Made by a program: the position numbers and the translations under genes. Below, piece after piece: positions 51,728 to 61,290 of a stretch of DNA of 64,000 bases; the stretch's first letter is position 1, and each line of letters opens with the position of its first letter. A model generated the notes under the pieces. The model did not search any database, had not been told where the DNA came from, and was given only the letters and a program-made list of their open reading frames with translations. Source of the stretch: Arthrobacter sp. KBS0702 (GTDB lineage: Bacteria; Actinomycetota; Actinomycetes; Actinomycetales; Micrococcaceae). Location: NCBI RefSeq assembly GCF_005937985.2, contig NZ_CP042172.1, forward strand, positions 1,178,001 to 1,242,000, given 5' to 3'.

Positions 51728-53575
51728 ATGCCCCGCACTTCCTCAGAAACGGATACCCCTCCAGTGGTCCTTCGACTCTCCAAGCTGTTCCTGCGCACCC
51801 TTCGTGAAGACCCCGCCGACGCCGAAGTGGCCAGCCACCGGCTGCTGGTCCGGGCCGGCTACATCCGCCGCGCGGCCCCGGGCATCTACACCTGGCTGCC
51901 GCTGGGACTGAGCGTCCTGCGCCGGGTGGAGCAGATCATCCGCGAGGAAATGACCGCCATCGGCGCCCAGGAAGTCCACTTCCCGGCGCTGCTGCCCAAG
52001 GAGCCCTACGAGGCGACCAACCGCTGGACCGAATACGGCGAGGGCATCTTCCGGCTCCAGGACCGCAAGGGCAACGACTACCTGCTGGCCCCCACCCATG
52101 AGGAGATGTTCACGCTCCTGGTCAAGGACCTGTACTCCTCGTACAAGGACCTGCCGCTGAGCCTCTACCAGATCCAGAACAAGTACCGCGACGAGGCCCG
52201 TCCGCGGGCGGGCCTGCTGCGCGGCCGCGAGTTCATCATGAAGGACTCCTACTCCTTCGACGTCGACGACGCCGGCCTGGACGCCAGCTACGCCGCGCAC
52301 CGCGGCGCCTACCTGAAGATCTTCGCGCGCCTCGGCCTGGAAGTCGTCCCGGTCACGGCCACGGCTGGCGCCATGGGCGGGTCCAAGAGCGAGGAATTCC
52401 TGCACCCGACCGAAATCGGCGAAGACACCTTCGTGCGCTCCGCCGGCGGCTACGCGGCGAACGTCGAGGCGGTCACCACCGTGGTCCCCGCGGACATCGA
52501 TTATTCCGACGCCCCGGCCGCGGAAGTCCGGGACACCCCGGACACCCCGACGATCGACACGCTCGTCGACGCCGCCAACGCCCTGGTGCCCCGCAGCGAG
52601 GCCGACGGCGGCGCCTGGACCGCCGCCGACACCCTCAAGAACGTGGTCCTCGCCGTGACGCTGCCCACCGGTGAGCGCCAGCTCGTCGTCATCGGCGTGC
52701 CGGGGGACCGCGGCGTGGACCTCAAGCGCGTCGAAGCGAACATCGGCTCCTTCCTGCCCATCGCCGGCGAAATCACGCTCGAGGCCGCGAACGAGGAAGA
52801 CCTCAAGAAGCAGCCGCTCATCGTCAAGGGCTACCTCGGCCCGGGCCTGTCCCTGGATGCGCCCCTGCTGGGCTCCGAGGGCGCCGCGAAGCTGCTCTAC
52901 CTCGTGGACCCCCGGGTCGTCAGCGGGTCCGCCTGGGTCACCGGCGCCAACGAGGCCGGCAAGCATGTCTTCGGCCTGGTCGCCGGCCGCGATTTCGGCT
53001 GGGACGGCGTCATCGAGTGCACCGAGGTGCGCGCCGGCGACGAGGCCCCCGACGGTTCGGGCCCGCTGGAGACCGCCCGCGGGATCGAGATGGGCCACAT
53101 CTTCCAGCTCGGCCGCAAATACGCCGAGGCCCTGGATCTCAAGGTCCTGGACCAGAACGGCAAGCAGGTCGTTGTCACCATGGGCTCCTACGGCGTCGGT
53201 GTCACCCGGACGGTCGCGGCCCTGGCCGAGTCGAACCACGACGAGAAGGGCCTCATCTGGCCGCGCGCCGTCGCACCGGCCGACGTCCACGTCGTCGCGG
53301 TGGGCCGTGGCGAGGAAATCTTCGCCGCCGCGGAGAAACTGGCCCTGGAACTGGAGGCCGCCGGCCTCGAGGTCATCTACGACGACCGCCCCAAGGTTTC
53401 TCCGGGCGTGAAGTTCGGCGACGCCGAGCTCGTTGGTGTGCCCACCATCCTCGCCGTCGGGCGCGGTCTGGTGGACGGCGTCGTGGAGATCAAGGACCGC
53501 CGCAGCGGCGAAGCCGAGAACGTGGCCGTCGACAAGGCGGTGGCCTACGTGGTCAACGCCGTCCGCAACAACTGA
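51728..53575 (+). CDS. proS: Prolyl-tRNA synthetase (bacterial type with editing domain)
   Basis: This is a class II aminoacyl-tRNA synthetase of 615 residues. Motif 1/2/3 regions are visible ([28 protein letters not shown] and [22 protein letters not shown]). An editing insertion lies between about 230 and 410 and clears mischarged Ala. The anticodon domain is at the C-terminus ([16 protein letters not shown]). The ATG at 51728 lacks a clear ribosome site. The GTG at 51764, giving [15 protein letters not shown], matches the conserved family N-terminus and is likely the true start. Confidence 0.97.
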   Translation: MPRTSSETDTPPVVLRLSKLFLRTLREDPADAEVASHRLLVRAGYIRRAAPGIYTWLPLGLSVLRRVEQIIREEMTAIGAQEVHFPALLPKEPYEATNRWTEYGEGIFRLQDRKGNDYLLAPTHEEMFTLLVKDLYSSYKDLPLSLYQIQNKYRDEARPRAGLLRGREFIMKDSYSFDVDDAGLDASYAAHRGAYLKIFARLGLEVVPVTATAGAMGGSKSEEFLHPTEIGEDTFVRSAGGYAANVEAVTTVVPADIDYSDAPAAEVRDTPDTPTIDTLVDAANALVPRSEADGGAWTAADTLKNVVLAVTLPTGERQLVVIGVPGDRGVDLKRVEANIGSFLPIAGEITLEAANEEDLKKQPLIVKGYLGPGLSLDAPLLGSEGAAKLLYLVDPRVVSGSAWVTGANEAGKHVFGLVAGRDFGWDGVIECTEVRAGDEAPDGSGPLETARGIEMGHIFQLGRKYAEALDLKVLDQNGKQVVVTMGSYGVGVTRTVAALAESNHDEKGLIWPRAVAPADVHVVAVGRGEEIFAAAEKLALELEAAGLEVIYDDRPKVSPGVKFGDAELVGVPTILAVGRGLVDGVVEIKDRRSGEAENVAVDKAVAYVVNAVRNN

Positions 53576-53597
53576 CGCGCCGCCGGCTTTACCGAGG

Positions 53598-54392
53598 ATG
53601 GTCTCCGGTCTCGAATCAATACAGCTCGCCACGCTGATCCTGGTGGTGGTGGCCGGTTTCGCCGCCGGCTGGGTGGACGCGGTGGTGGGCGGCGGGGGAC
53701 TGATCCAGCTGCCGGTCATGCTGCTGGTCCCCGGAATCAGCCCGGTGCAGGCGCTGGCGACGAACAAGATGGGTTCCATCTTCGGCACCACCACGAGCGC
53801 CTTCACCTACTACCGGCGGGTCCGTCCGGACCTGCGCACCGCCGTGCCGATGGCGGTCATCGCGCTGGCCGGCAGTTTCGGCGGGGCCGTGCTCGCCGCG
53901 ACCCTGCCGGCAAGCGTCTTCAAACCCATCATCGTGGCGGCGCTGGTCGCCGTCGCCCTGTTCACGGCGTTCCGGCCGAACGTGGGCGAGCTGACCAAAC
54001 TGCGGCACGACGGGCACCGGCACTATGTCGTGGCCTGCCTGATCGGAGCCGTGATCGGCTTCTATGACGGCATGATCGGCCCGGGCACCGGCTCCTTCCT
54101 GATCATCGCCTTGGTGTCCGCGATGGGCTACGCGTTCCTGGAGGCCAGCGCCAAGGCCAAGATCGTCAACATGGCGACCAACGCCGGCGCCCTGATGTTC
54201 TTCCTACCCCACGGTTCGCTGCTCTGGGGCCTGGGCCTGGTCCTCGGCGCCGCGAACATGGCCGGCGGCTACCTCGGCGCCCGCACCGCCGTCAGCAGGG
54301 GAAGCAAGTTCATTCGGATCGTGTTCCTCGTGGTGGTCGGCGCCCTGATCATCAAACTCGGCTCCGACGTCTGGCAGGACGTCGTCGGGTAA
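53598..54392 (+). CDS. TSUP-family (TauE/SafE) membrane permease
   Basis: This 264-residue protein has about eight membrane helices. It contains the family pattern GFAAGWVDAVVGGGGLIQLP near the N-terminus and GAVIGFYDGMIGPGTGSFL at the start of the second half. Members export sulfite, sulfoacetate or other anions, or import some organic ions. The ATG is followed by a hydrophobic start; CGAGG is upstream. No partner genes are close, so the substrate is unknown. Confidence 0.9.
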   Translation: MVSGLESIQLATLILVVVAGFAAGWVDAVVGGGGLIQLPVMLLVPGISPVQALATNKMGSIFGTTTSAFTYYRRVRPDLRTAVPMAVIALAGSFGGAVLAATLPASVFKPIIVAALVAVALFTAFRPNVGELTKLRHDGHRHYVVACLIGAVIGFYDGMIGPGTGSFLIIALVSAMGYAFLEASAKAKIVNMATNAGALMFFLPHGSLLWGLGLVLGAANMAGGYLGARTAVSRGSKFIRIVFLVVVGALIIKLGSDVWQDVVG

Positions 54393-54469
54393 CACGCCCC
54401 GTCTCAGGCATCCCCTCCGCGGCCGCCAGGGGACTCCCCGTGCCGCGGTGGCCGGCGTAGCATGCAGCT

Positions 54470-55891
54470 ATGTCAGCTCCCGAAGAACGCTACAGCGAGG
54501 CCCTGGCGGCCGCGTCCCGGCATGCACGCCACTGGCTCGAGAGCCAGGAAACGCGGCGGGTCGGCCCGCGCGCGTCGGCAGCTGAGCTTGCGGCCGACTT
54601 TGGCGGCCCGCTGCCCCGGAACGGCATGCCGGCTGCAGAGGTGGTGGACTACCTGGCCGCGAAAGCCGAACCCGGCCTGATGGCCATGCCCTCCGGGAGG
54701 TTCTTCGGCTGGGTCATTGGGGGCACCCTGCCGGCCGCGCTGGCCGCGGACTGGCTGGTCAGCGCCTGGGACCAGAACGCCGGACTGCGCTTCGCCACTC
54801 CCGCCACAGCCGCCATCGAGGAGGCCGCCGGCAACTGGCTGCTCGAACTGCTGGGGCTCCCCGCGGAGTCCGACGTCGGCTTCGCCACCGGTGCCACCAT
54901 GGCGAATTTCACCGGGCTGGCCGCGGCGCGGTGGCGCCTGATGGCCGACGCCGGTTGGGACCTCGACGCCGACGGCCTCGCCGGCGCGCCCCGGATCCGG
55001 TGCTTCGTGGGCCAGGAACGGCACGACACAATCGACCTGGGCCTGCGGTACCTGGGGCTGGGCCGGCCCGCGGTTGTCCCCGCGGACCGTCAGGGCCGCC
55101 TGGACCCGGCGGAACTGGACCGTGCCCTCGCCGACGCCACGGCCGGCGCCGGATCAGCCCGTGCCCCGCTGCTGGTCTGCCTGCAGGCGGGCAACCTGCA
55201 CTCGGGCGCCTTTGACCCCTTCGAGGAGGCAATAGCGGTTGCCAAGGCCCACGGCGCCTGGGTGCACGTGGACGGTGCCTTCGGGCTCTGGGCCGCCGCG
55301 GTCCCGGAGCTCGCCGCCCTGACCGCCGGGCTGCAGGGCGCTGACTCGTGGGGCACCGACGCGCATAAGACCCTCAATGTGCCGTACGACTGCGGCATCG
55401 CGGTGGTCAGGGACGCGCAGGCGCTGCGGTCGGCCATGGGCGTGCACACCAGCTACCTGATCCAGGCCGCGGACGGCGCGGCGGACCCCTTCGAGACGGT
55501 CCCGGAACTGTCCCGCCGGGCCCGTGGGGTGCCGGTCTGGGCCGCGCTGAAATCGCTGGGCCGGGACGGCGTCGCCGGCCAGGTGCGCGGGCTCGTGCTG
55601 CGCGCCCGGCAGCTCGCGGAACGCTTGTCGGCGCTGGACGGCGTCGAGGTGCTCAATGACGTCGACTACACGCAGGTCTCGCTAGCCTTCGGGGAGGACG
55701 CCACCACCCGCGCAGTCACCGAGCGGATCATCGCCGACGGACGCGTCTGGATGTCCGGTTCACGCTGGCAGGGCCGGGACATCCTGCGGATCTCGGTGAG
55801 CAACTGGAGTACGGACGACGCCGACGTGGCAGCCGCCGTCGGCGCCGTGCAGGACGCGCTGGCGGCCGTGCGGGGGCAGCGACGCGGTTAG
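54470..55891 (+). CDS. PLP-dependent decarboxylase (group II type)
   Basis: This 473-residue enzyme of the aromatic-L-amino-acid/glutamate decarboxylase fold has a Schiff-base Lys K300 in GTDAHKTLNVPYDCG. ATGATMANFTGLAAARW, QAGNLHSGAFDPFEE and WVHVDGAFGLWAAA supply the cofactor pocket. Some members are not decarboxylases but aminotransferases or lyases. Substrate specificity is not clear. Its 3' end overlaps the convergent kinase gene by four bases. Confidence 0.9.
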   Translation: MSAPEERYSEALAAASRHARHWLESQETRRVGPRASAAELAADFGGPLPRNGMPAAEVVDYLAAKAEPGLMAMPSGRFFGWVIGGTLPAALAADWLVSAWDQNAGLRFATPATAAIEEAAGNWLLELLGLPAESDVGFATGATMANFTGLAAARWRLMADAGWDLDADGLAGAPRIRCFVGQERHDTIDLGLRYLGLGRPAVVPADRQGRLDPAELDRALADATAGAGSARAPLLVCLQAGNLHSGAFDPFEEAIAVAKAHGAWVHVDGAFGLWAAAVPELAALTAGLQGADSWGTDAHKTLNVPYDCGIAVVRDAQALRSAMGVHTSYLIQAADGAADPFETVPELSRRARGVPVWAALKSLGRDGVAGQVRGLVLRARQLAERLSALDGVEVLNDVDYTQVSLAFGEDATTRAVTERIIADGRVWMSGSRWQGRDILRISVSNWSTDDADVAAAVGAVQDALAAVRGQRRG

Positions 55892-56931
55892 CCCGGCGGG
55901 CTGGCCGAGGCCCCGGGTACGGGCAGCTCCTGCGGCGCCGGGAGGCCGTCGAGGGTGTTGCCGGCGAGGGTGCTGGCCACCCACAGCGAGCGGGCCAGGT
56001 CGCCGCCGTGGGTCCGCCTGGACGCGTACCACAGGGCGTTGTCCACCTCCCGGGCCACGGCCCACTGCCGGGCGGTCTCGCCGTCGAGACCCGCTGCGGC
56101 GCTGAAGTCGAAGCAGCGCTCCAGCAGGGCCTCGCCGGGGCCGGAGCGGGGCAGTTCGGCCAGCCGGTTCCACAGCAGCGGTGCCACCGCGAACTCCGCC
56201 TCCCCCACGAGGGGCTGCGGATCGATCGCCTTGAACTGCGCTGCCGTGAAGCCTCCGGGACGCGCCGCAGTCCCGGGCCGGGCGAGGATGTTCAGGAAAT
56301 GCAGGTCGGTGTGGACCAGCACGTCCGTGCCGGACCGCCGGCCGACGGCGCCCCGAGTCTGGCAGACCTCCAGGGCCGCCTCCAACAGCCAGCGCGGGAA
56401 CGGCCGGCCCAGGCGTTCCCAGCTCTCCGGCAGTTCGTCGCTCCACTGCTCGGCGCGGGCCGCGATCTGGCCGAATTCGCGCCACTCCGGCCGCCCGTCC
56501 GGCAGCAGGCTCAACTCGCGGACCAGGCCGCCCCAGACGTCCACGGCGTCGGACAGGGGTACGTCCTGAAGCGGCCGTTCGGCATCGAGCCGCTCGAGCA
56601 GCAGGGCGCCGGCGACAGCGTCGTCGGCCAGGACCAGGGCTGCGCCGCGGCCGCCCCATAACGCGAGGGCGTGCCGTTCGGCCAAGGCTTCCTCATGCGG
56701 AAAGGCGAGCTTCAGGGCTGCCGTCGCCGCACCCCGGCGGACCGGGACCACAACAGCGCCGTGGCCGTGCCACGGCAAGCTGCCGGGAGCGAGGTCAGGG
56801 ACGAGTTGCCACTGTGCGAGGCAGCGCGCGATCAGTTGGGGGAGTGCGGCGAGCCAGGCGCGCCCCTCGGCACTTCCGCCGTAGCGGCGCGTCAGCCCGG
56901 GCGGAAGCGGAACGGCTGGAGGCGTAATCAT
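55888..56931 (-). CDS. Aminoglycoside/hydroxyurea-type phosphotransferase-like kinase
   Basis: This 347-residue protein has a protein-kinase-like fold. The catalytic loop is LVHTDLHFLNILAR (with the Asp and Asn), and the metal Asp follows in FKAIDPQPLVGE. The pattern is that of the streptomycin 6-kinase/hydroxyurea-kinase family. Chromosomal members in soil actinobacteria may act on unknown small molecules and need not confer resistance. The gene is convergent with the PLP enzyme. Confidence 0.82.
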   Translation of the reverse strand: MITPPAVPLPPGLTRRYGGSAEGRAWLAALPQLIARCLAQWQLVPDLAPGSLPWHGHGAVVVPVRRGAATAALKLAFPHEEALAERHALALWGGRGAALVLADDAVAGALLLERLDAERPLQDVPLSDAVDVWGGLVRELSLLPDGRPEWREFGQIAARAEQWSDELPESWERLGRPFPRWLLEAALEVCQTRGAVGRRSGTDVLVHTDLHFLNILARPGTAARPGGFTAAQFKAIDPQPLVGEAEFAVAPLLWNRLAELPRSGPGEALLERCFDFSAAAGLDGETARQWAVAREVDNALWYASRRTHGGDLARSLWVASTLAGNTLDGLPAPQELPVPGASASPPG

Positions 56932-56956
56932 CGACTCCAGCGTAGTCGCCGGTTAC

Positions 56957-57688
56957 TTAGGCGACGATGCCGCTGGCGCCGAGCCAGCTGCCGATCAGGA
57001 AGGTCGCCACCAGCGCGGCCGCTCCACCAATAACCACCCGGATGGCCGCCTTCATCTTCGAGCCTCCGCCGATCCAGGCGCCGATGGCCCCGGTCGCCCC
57101 GAGGGCCACGAGTACGGCAACGAAGGTCAGCGGGACGCGGATGTTTTCCGGCGGCAGCAGGATGGCCAGCATGGGCAGGATGGCGCCGACCAGGAAGGCG
57201 ACGGCGGAGGCGAAGGCGGCGTGCCACGGGCTGACGATGTCCGTCTCGTCGATGTGCAGCTCGGCCGAAAGGTGCGCGGCCAAGGCATCGTGCGCGGTCA
57301 GTTCGGTGGCCACCGTGCGGGCGGTTTCCGGACTGAGCCCCTTGCCCTGGTAGATGGCGGCCAGCTCTGCCAGTTCCTCCTCGGGCTGTTCGGCCAGCTC
57401 GCGGCGTTCCTTCTCGACCAGCGCCTGCTGGCTGTCCTTCTGGCTGCTGACCGAGACGTACTCGCCCAGGGCCATCGAGATGGCACCGCCCACGACCGCG
57501 GCGGCGCCGGCGATGAGGATCGGCCCCGAATCCGTGGTCACACCGGCGACGCCGACGACGACCGCGGCGACCGAGACGATGCCGTCGTTGGCGCCCAGAA
57601 CGCCCGCGCGGAGCCAGTTGAGGCGATGCGCAATGTCGTTGTGGTGGGGTTCGTTGTCATGAAGGGCTGCTGCGCCGGGGGTTTCCAT
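56957..57688 (-). CDS. VIT1/CCC1-family iron or manganese transporter
   Basis: This 243-residue protein has five membrane helices. The N-terminal LRAGVLGANDGIVSVAAVVVGVAG is the family signature, followed by GGAISMALGEYVSVSSQKD. A cytoplasmic helical loop rich in Glu (about 85-150) carries the metal-binding acids. Members transport Fe2+ or Mn2+ out of the cytoplasm or into compartments. The ATG reads METPGAAALHDNEPHH, a His-containing N-terminus. The gene appears monocistronic. Confidence 0.92.
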   Translation of the reverse strand: METPGAAALHDNEPHHNDIAHRLNWLRAGVLGANDGIVSVAAVVVGVAGVTTDSGPILIAGAAAVVGGAISMALGEYVSVSSQKDSQQALVEKERRELAEQPEEELAELAAIYQGKGLSPETARTVATELTAHDALAAHLSAELHIDETDIVSPWHAAFASAVAFLVGAILPMLAILLPPENIRVPLTFVAVLVALGATGAIGAWIGGGSKMKAAIRVVIGGAAALVATFLIGSWLGASGIVA

Positions 57689-57771
57689 GTCTACAGCAAA
57701 TCACCAGCGGGCGCGGCAGGCCACTATTGGAAGGCTAAGCAAGGTAAGCCGGACCTTGCCTGCGGGCGGTG

Positions 57772-58953
57772 TCAGCCCGCGGGCAGGGTGGGGAACGACG
57801 CCGGATCGGCGGCCAGGCCGGGGACTGCATCCGTGGTGGCACCCCAGAAGGCGGCCCGGCGTGCGGCCCCCAGGAGCCCGGTGATGGCCCACTGCCGGGT
57901 GTCACCGTCGCTGAAGGCCACCAGATCGCCGTAGGCGGGCAGCGCTGCGGTTTCCAGCGCGGCCAGTCCGGGTCCCGGGGAGGCCAGGAACGCCGGGTCG
58001 AGGGCGTAGCCGGCTTCCCGTGGCGGGATCGGGGCGCAGTGCCGCCGGCTCAGGGCTTCCGCACCGGCGACGAGGGCTTCATGCCGGGCGAGGTCGTCGG
58101 CGGCCGACTTTGCCGCCGTCCCGTCCAGGCGGGTCAACGCCACCTGGTATTCGTAGACGGTTTCCAGCTCGGTGCGGATGAGTGCTGCGAGGGCCCCGGG
58201 CAGATCGGCCTTCCCCGCACCCGCCCCGGTGCCGGTCGCGCCGCCGGCGGCAGCCGGCGACGCGGGCGCGGCAGGGCACGATGCGGCACCCGTAGGCGCG
58301 CCGGCCGGGGGATCCTGCTGCCCGGGCGCCGGGTCCGGGACGCCTGCCGCGGCAGCGAGCGAGGAGGACTGCAGCAACTGCCCCGTGCCGACGGCGGCCA
58401 GAAGCCTGGCCATCCCGCCGTCGACGGCGGCCGCATCGGCAAGCCGCTGCCGGCCGCTCCGTGCCAGGTCCGAAGCCAGCCGGTCCACGGTGGGCGGCGC
58501 CGGGGTGGGCGGCGCCGAAGAGGCCGATGCCGTGGCCGCCGCCGAAGAGGCCGACGGCGTGGCGGTCGCCGGTGCCCCGTTTGCCGGTACGGTCTCCGTG
58601 GCGGAGCCCGGAAGCAGGGCCCGGGCTTGGGTTGTCAGCAAACTCACAGTGCGCGTCACAGCCGGCAGGGCGGTGGCCGAAGTGGCGGGAACGGCCGGGT
58701 CGGCCGCGGTAGCGCCAAGCTGTTCGCCGGCGGCCTTGAGGTGGAGCGCATCGGCCAGGGCGGCGGCGCGGGCGCGCTCGGACAGCGGTGGTTCCTGTGT
58801 TTCCGGCGGCTTTCCGGGCATCAACACCATGCCCAGGCTGACCACCACCAGGGCGAGGCAGGCGAGGAGTGCGAGTCGGGGGAGGTGCCGTGGCAGCCGG
58901 GCCCGCCGTCGCTTGTCCCTGCTGTCATCTTTCACAACAGACCATTTTGTCAT
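57772..58953 (-). CDS. Membrane-anchored DUF4439 protein
   Basis: From the ATG at 58953 (MTKWSVVKDDSRDKRRRARL) the protein is 393 residues. A basic N-terminus is followed by one hydrophobic helix (about 27-47, containing LLAC, a weak lipobox). A long Ala/Pro/Thr-rich linker follows, then a C-terminal ferritin-like DUF4439 domain (about 280-390: ALIRTELETVYEYQVALTRL, DLARHEALVAGAEALSRRH). DUF4439 commonly sits beside rimP in actinobacteria, as here, and its role is unknown. An ORF start at 59019 is also possible but less likely. Confidence 0.82.
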   Translation of the reverse strand: MTKWSVVKDDSRDKRRRARLPRHLPRLALLACLALVVVSLGMVLMPGKPPETQEPPLSERARAAALADALHLKAAGEQLGATAADPAVPATSATALPAVTRTVSLLTTQARALLPGSATETVPANGAPATATPSASSAAATASASSAPPTPAPPTVDRLASDLARSGRQRLADAAAVDGGMARLLAAVGTGQLLQSSSLAAAAGVPDPAPGQQDPPAGAPTGAASCPAAPASPAAAGGATGTGAGAGKADLPGALAALIRTELETVYEYQVALTRLDGTAAKSAADDLARHEALVAGAEALSRRHCAPIPPREAGYALDPAFLASPGPGLAALETAALPAYGDLVAFSDGDTRQWAITGLLGAARRAAFWGATTDAVPGLAADPASFPTLPAG

Positions 58954-59049
58954 GGTTGGGATGCCGGCCCGGAACTCCATGCACCACGTCGCCGGGAATA
59001 TCGCTAGGCTAGTAGTCACAACATCATCTAGCGGGAGGCGGGCGGCATC

Positions 59050-59664
59050 ATGACCAACGCAGAAGCCACGACTTCAACAGACCGGACCGGGACGGGGAAG
59101 GCTGAAGCCGCACCCGCTCACAATCTGGAGGCCGAGCGCCTGTACGCGCTCCTTGAGCCTGCAGTCCTGGCCAACCGGCTGTACCTGGAGGACGTTTCCA
59201 TCCATGTTGCCGGTGCCAACCGGGTGGTTCACGTGGTGGTGGACCTGCCGCAGGAAGAGACCGGCGGCGTCAGTCTGGACGTCATCGCCGAGATTTCAAA
59301 GACCCTCTCCGACATCCTGGACAACGACCCGAGCACCGACTCGCGGCCCTACGACCTTGAGGTGTCCTCGCCCGGCGTCGGCCGTCCTCTCACCGAAGAG
59401 CGGCACTGGCACCGTGCCCGCGGCCGCCTTGTCACGGTCAACGTGATCCAGGGCGACAACGTCACGGGCCGCATCCAGTCCGTGGACGACAGCGGCGTGA
59501 CCTTGGTCCCGGAACTGACCGTCAAAAAGGGGATGAAGCCCAAGCAGGGCGAACCCGTCAAGCTTCCTTTCGACAGGATCCGCAGTGGAAAAGTCGAGAT
59601 AGAGTTCAGCCACCTCGAAGAGGCCGGTCTGGAGAACGACAATGGACCTTCCGAGGAGGCCTAA
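59050..59664 (+). CDS. rimP: Ribosome maturation factor RimP
   Basis: This 204-residue protein assists 30S subunit maturation. After a 30-residue polar N-terminus the two-domain RimP fold is seen: [38 protein letters not shown] and the C-terminal SH3-like part with [23 protein letters not shown]. The stop codon overlaps the nusA start by one base. It is the first gene of the rimP-nusA-ylxR-infB cluster. TAGGCT/TAGTAG boxes upstream (about 59005) may be its promoter. Confidence 0.96.
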   Translation: MTNAEATTSTDRTGTGKAEAAPAHNLEAERLYALLEPAVLANRLYLEDVSIHVAGANRVVHVVVDLPQEETGGVSLDVIAEISKTLSDILDNDPSTDSRPYDLEVSSPGVGRPLTEERHWHRARGRLVTVNVIQGDNVTGRIQSVDDSGVTLVPELTVKKGMKPKQGEPVKLPFDRIRSGKVEIEFSHLEEAGLENDNGPSEEA

Positions 59665-60644
59665 TGGATATTGACATGAGCGCACTGAGACTCCTGGAGC
59701 GTGAGCGCGAAATCCCGCTGGATCTCCTGATTCCGACCATCGAACAGGCCCTCCTGGTGGCGTACCACAAGACGCCGGGGGCCTTCGAGAAGGCCCGCGC
59801 CGAGCTGGACCGCAAGAGCGGCCACGTGACCATCTGGGCCACCGAGATCGACGACGACGGCGCCCCCATCGGCGAATTCGAGGACACCCCGGCCGGGTTC
59901 GGGCGGATCGCGGCGAGCACCGCGCGGCAGATCATCCTTCAGCGCCTGCGCGACGCCGAGGACGACAACGTGCTGGGCCAGTTCAAGGGCCGCGAGGGCG
60001 AACTCGTTGCCGGCACCATCCAGCAGGGCAACAATCCGCACATGATCCAGGTGAACCTCGGAACCGTGGAGGCGCTGCTGCCCCCGCCCGAGCAGGTCCC
60101 CGGCGAAAAGTACCTCCACGGCAACCGGCTCCGCGCGTTCGTCATCGACGTGCACCGCGGCACCAAGGGCCCCTCCATTACGCTCTCCCGGTCCCACCCC
60201 GGACTCGTCCGTAAGCTCTTCGAACTGGAGGTCCCGGAGATCGCGGACCGTTCGGTCGAGATCGTGGCCCTGGCCCGCGAAGCCGGCCACCGCACGAAGA
60301 TCGCGGTCAAGGCAAACACCCCCGGCGTCAATGCCAAGGGCGCGTGCATCGGCGAAATGGGCTCGCGGGTCCGCGCCGTGATGACCGAGCTGAACGACGA
60401 AAAGATCGACATCGTGGACTACAGCGACGATCCGGCGACGTTCATCGCCAGCGCCCTCTCGCCGTCGCGCGTGAATTCCGTCACCATCACGGATGAGGCC
60501 GCCCGGTCCGCCCGCGTTGTCGTGCCGGACTACCAGCTGTCCCTCGCCATCGGCAAGGAAGGCCAGAACGCCCGCCTGGCCGCCAAGCTCACCGGCTGGC
60601 GGATCGATATCATTTCCGACGCCGCGGAGAACCGCGACAAATAG
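59664..60644 (+). CDS. nusA: Transcription termination/antitermination factor NusA
   Basis: This 326-residue short actinobacterial NusA has an N-terminal RNA polymerase-binding domain (to about 100), an S1 domain (about 108-180: [23 protein letters not shown]) and two KH domains ([21 protein letters not shown] and [19 protein letters not shown]). The acidic C-terminal repeats of E. coli NusA are absent, as usual in actinobacteria. It is coupled to rimP and followed by the ylxR-infB promoter region. Confidence 0.98.
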   Translation: MDIDMSALRLLEREREIPLDLLIPTIEQALLVAYHKTPGAFEKARAELDRKSGHVTIWATEIDDDGAPIGEFEDTPAGFGRIAASTARQIILQRLRDAEDDNVLGQFKGREGELVAGTIQQGNNPHMIQVNLGTVEALLPPPEQVPGEKYLHGNRLRAFVIDVHRGTKGPSITLSRSHPGLVRKLFELEVPEIADRSVEIVALAREAGHRTKIAVKANTPGVNAKGACIGEMGSRVRAVMTELNDEKIDIVDYSDDPATFIASALSPSRVNSVTITDEAARSARVVVPDYQLSLAIGKEGQNARLAAKLTGWRIDIISDAAENRDK

Positions 60645-60671
60645 GCCACGCCAGCGCCCCGTCCGGCGGTA

Positions 60672-60718
60672 CCCGGATCCTCGCAAGTTCGGGGTCCGGG
60701 CGCCGGAGGGGCTAGAAT
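60672..60718 (+). promoter_or_regulatory. Terminator-like hairpin then -10 box between nusA and ylxR
   Basis: CCCGGATCC (60672-60680) pairs with GGGTCCGGG (60692-60700) around an 11-base loop with one T-G pair. Thirteen bases later TAGAAT (60713-60718) is a consensus -10. This suggests partial termination after nusA and an internal promoter for ylxR-infB. Confidence 0.55.
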
Positions 60719-60796
60719 AGACATGACCGCGCCTAAGGGCCGGTGTCCGCGTGCCCTCGGGCAGGCAGTCAGGTACAGGCAGGAAGATACTCGGAC

Positions 60797-61138
60797 GTGG
60801 CACAAGTGCAACCCCTCGAGAATCAACCGCAACGTACGTGCATCGGATGCCGGCAAAAAGGTTCGCGGTCGGAGCTTCTCCGGCTCGTCGCCGGCGCCAG
60901 CGGTTCATCCGCTGTCGTGGTGGACGAACGACGCCGGATGGCTGGCAGGGGAGCATGGCTGCACCCCAGCGAAAAGTGCCTGGCACTGGCGGTCAAACGT
61001 CGAGCGTTCGGACGCGCCCTTAGCGGGGCCTCCGTCACCGCCGACGTCGAACGCCGGATCCTGGCGGGCACGCAAGCAGTGGGCACCCCGGTGGCCGCAG
61101 CAACAACCGTCCAACCTGAAAGCGGGTCAGAAAACTGA
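60797..61138 (+). CDS. YlxR (DUF448) RNA-binding protein
   Basis: This 113-residue protein starts at GTG ([21 protein letters not shown]). The YlxR hallmarks [19 protein letters not shown] and [12 protein letters not shown] are present. The family binds RNA and sits between nusA and infB in most genomes. In some bacteria YlxR influences RNase P or acts as a regulator. AGGAAG lies 11 bases before the GTG. A longer in-frame start at 60743 lacks a site. Confidence 0.9.
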   Translation: MAQVQPLENQPQRTCIGCRQKGSRSELLRLVAGASGSSAVVVDERRRMAGRGAWLHPSEKCLALAVKRRAFGRALSGASVTADVERRILAGTQAVGTPVAAATTVQPESGSEN

Positions 61139-61168
61139 TGGAAACCCGATGAGTTCCCAGCGATGAGT

Positions 61169-61194
61169 GCGCAACGATGACAACTTTGTTGCGC
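61169..61194 (+). other. Hairpin in infB leader
   Basis: GCGCAAC (61169-61175) pairs with GTTGCGC (61188-61194) around a 12-base AT-rich loop. It is not followed by a T-run. A second hairpin, CTCGGT-GCGG-ACCGAG at 61264-61279, lies right before the AGGAGA ribosome site of infB. Confidence 0.55.
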
Positions 61195-61290
61195 TCTGCA
61201 ATGGGCCTTTCAGCTGCACTCGCGGCGGAGGCCCGCAGTAAGAAGTAGACGGTTCGTGCCTGGCTCGGTGCGGACCGAGACAGGAGAAAT

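Noticed and set aside
51743..53806. Minus-strand 687-codon frame opposite proS
   Set aside because: It mirrors proS codon structure, has no domain and would require long antisense coding.
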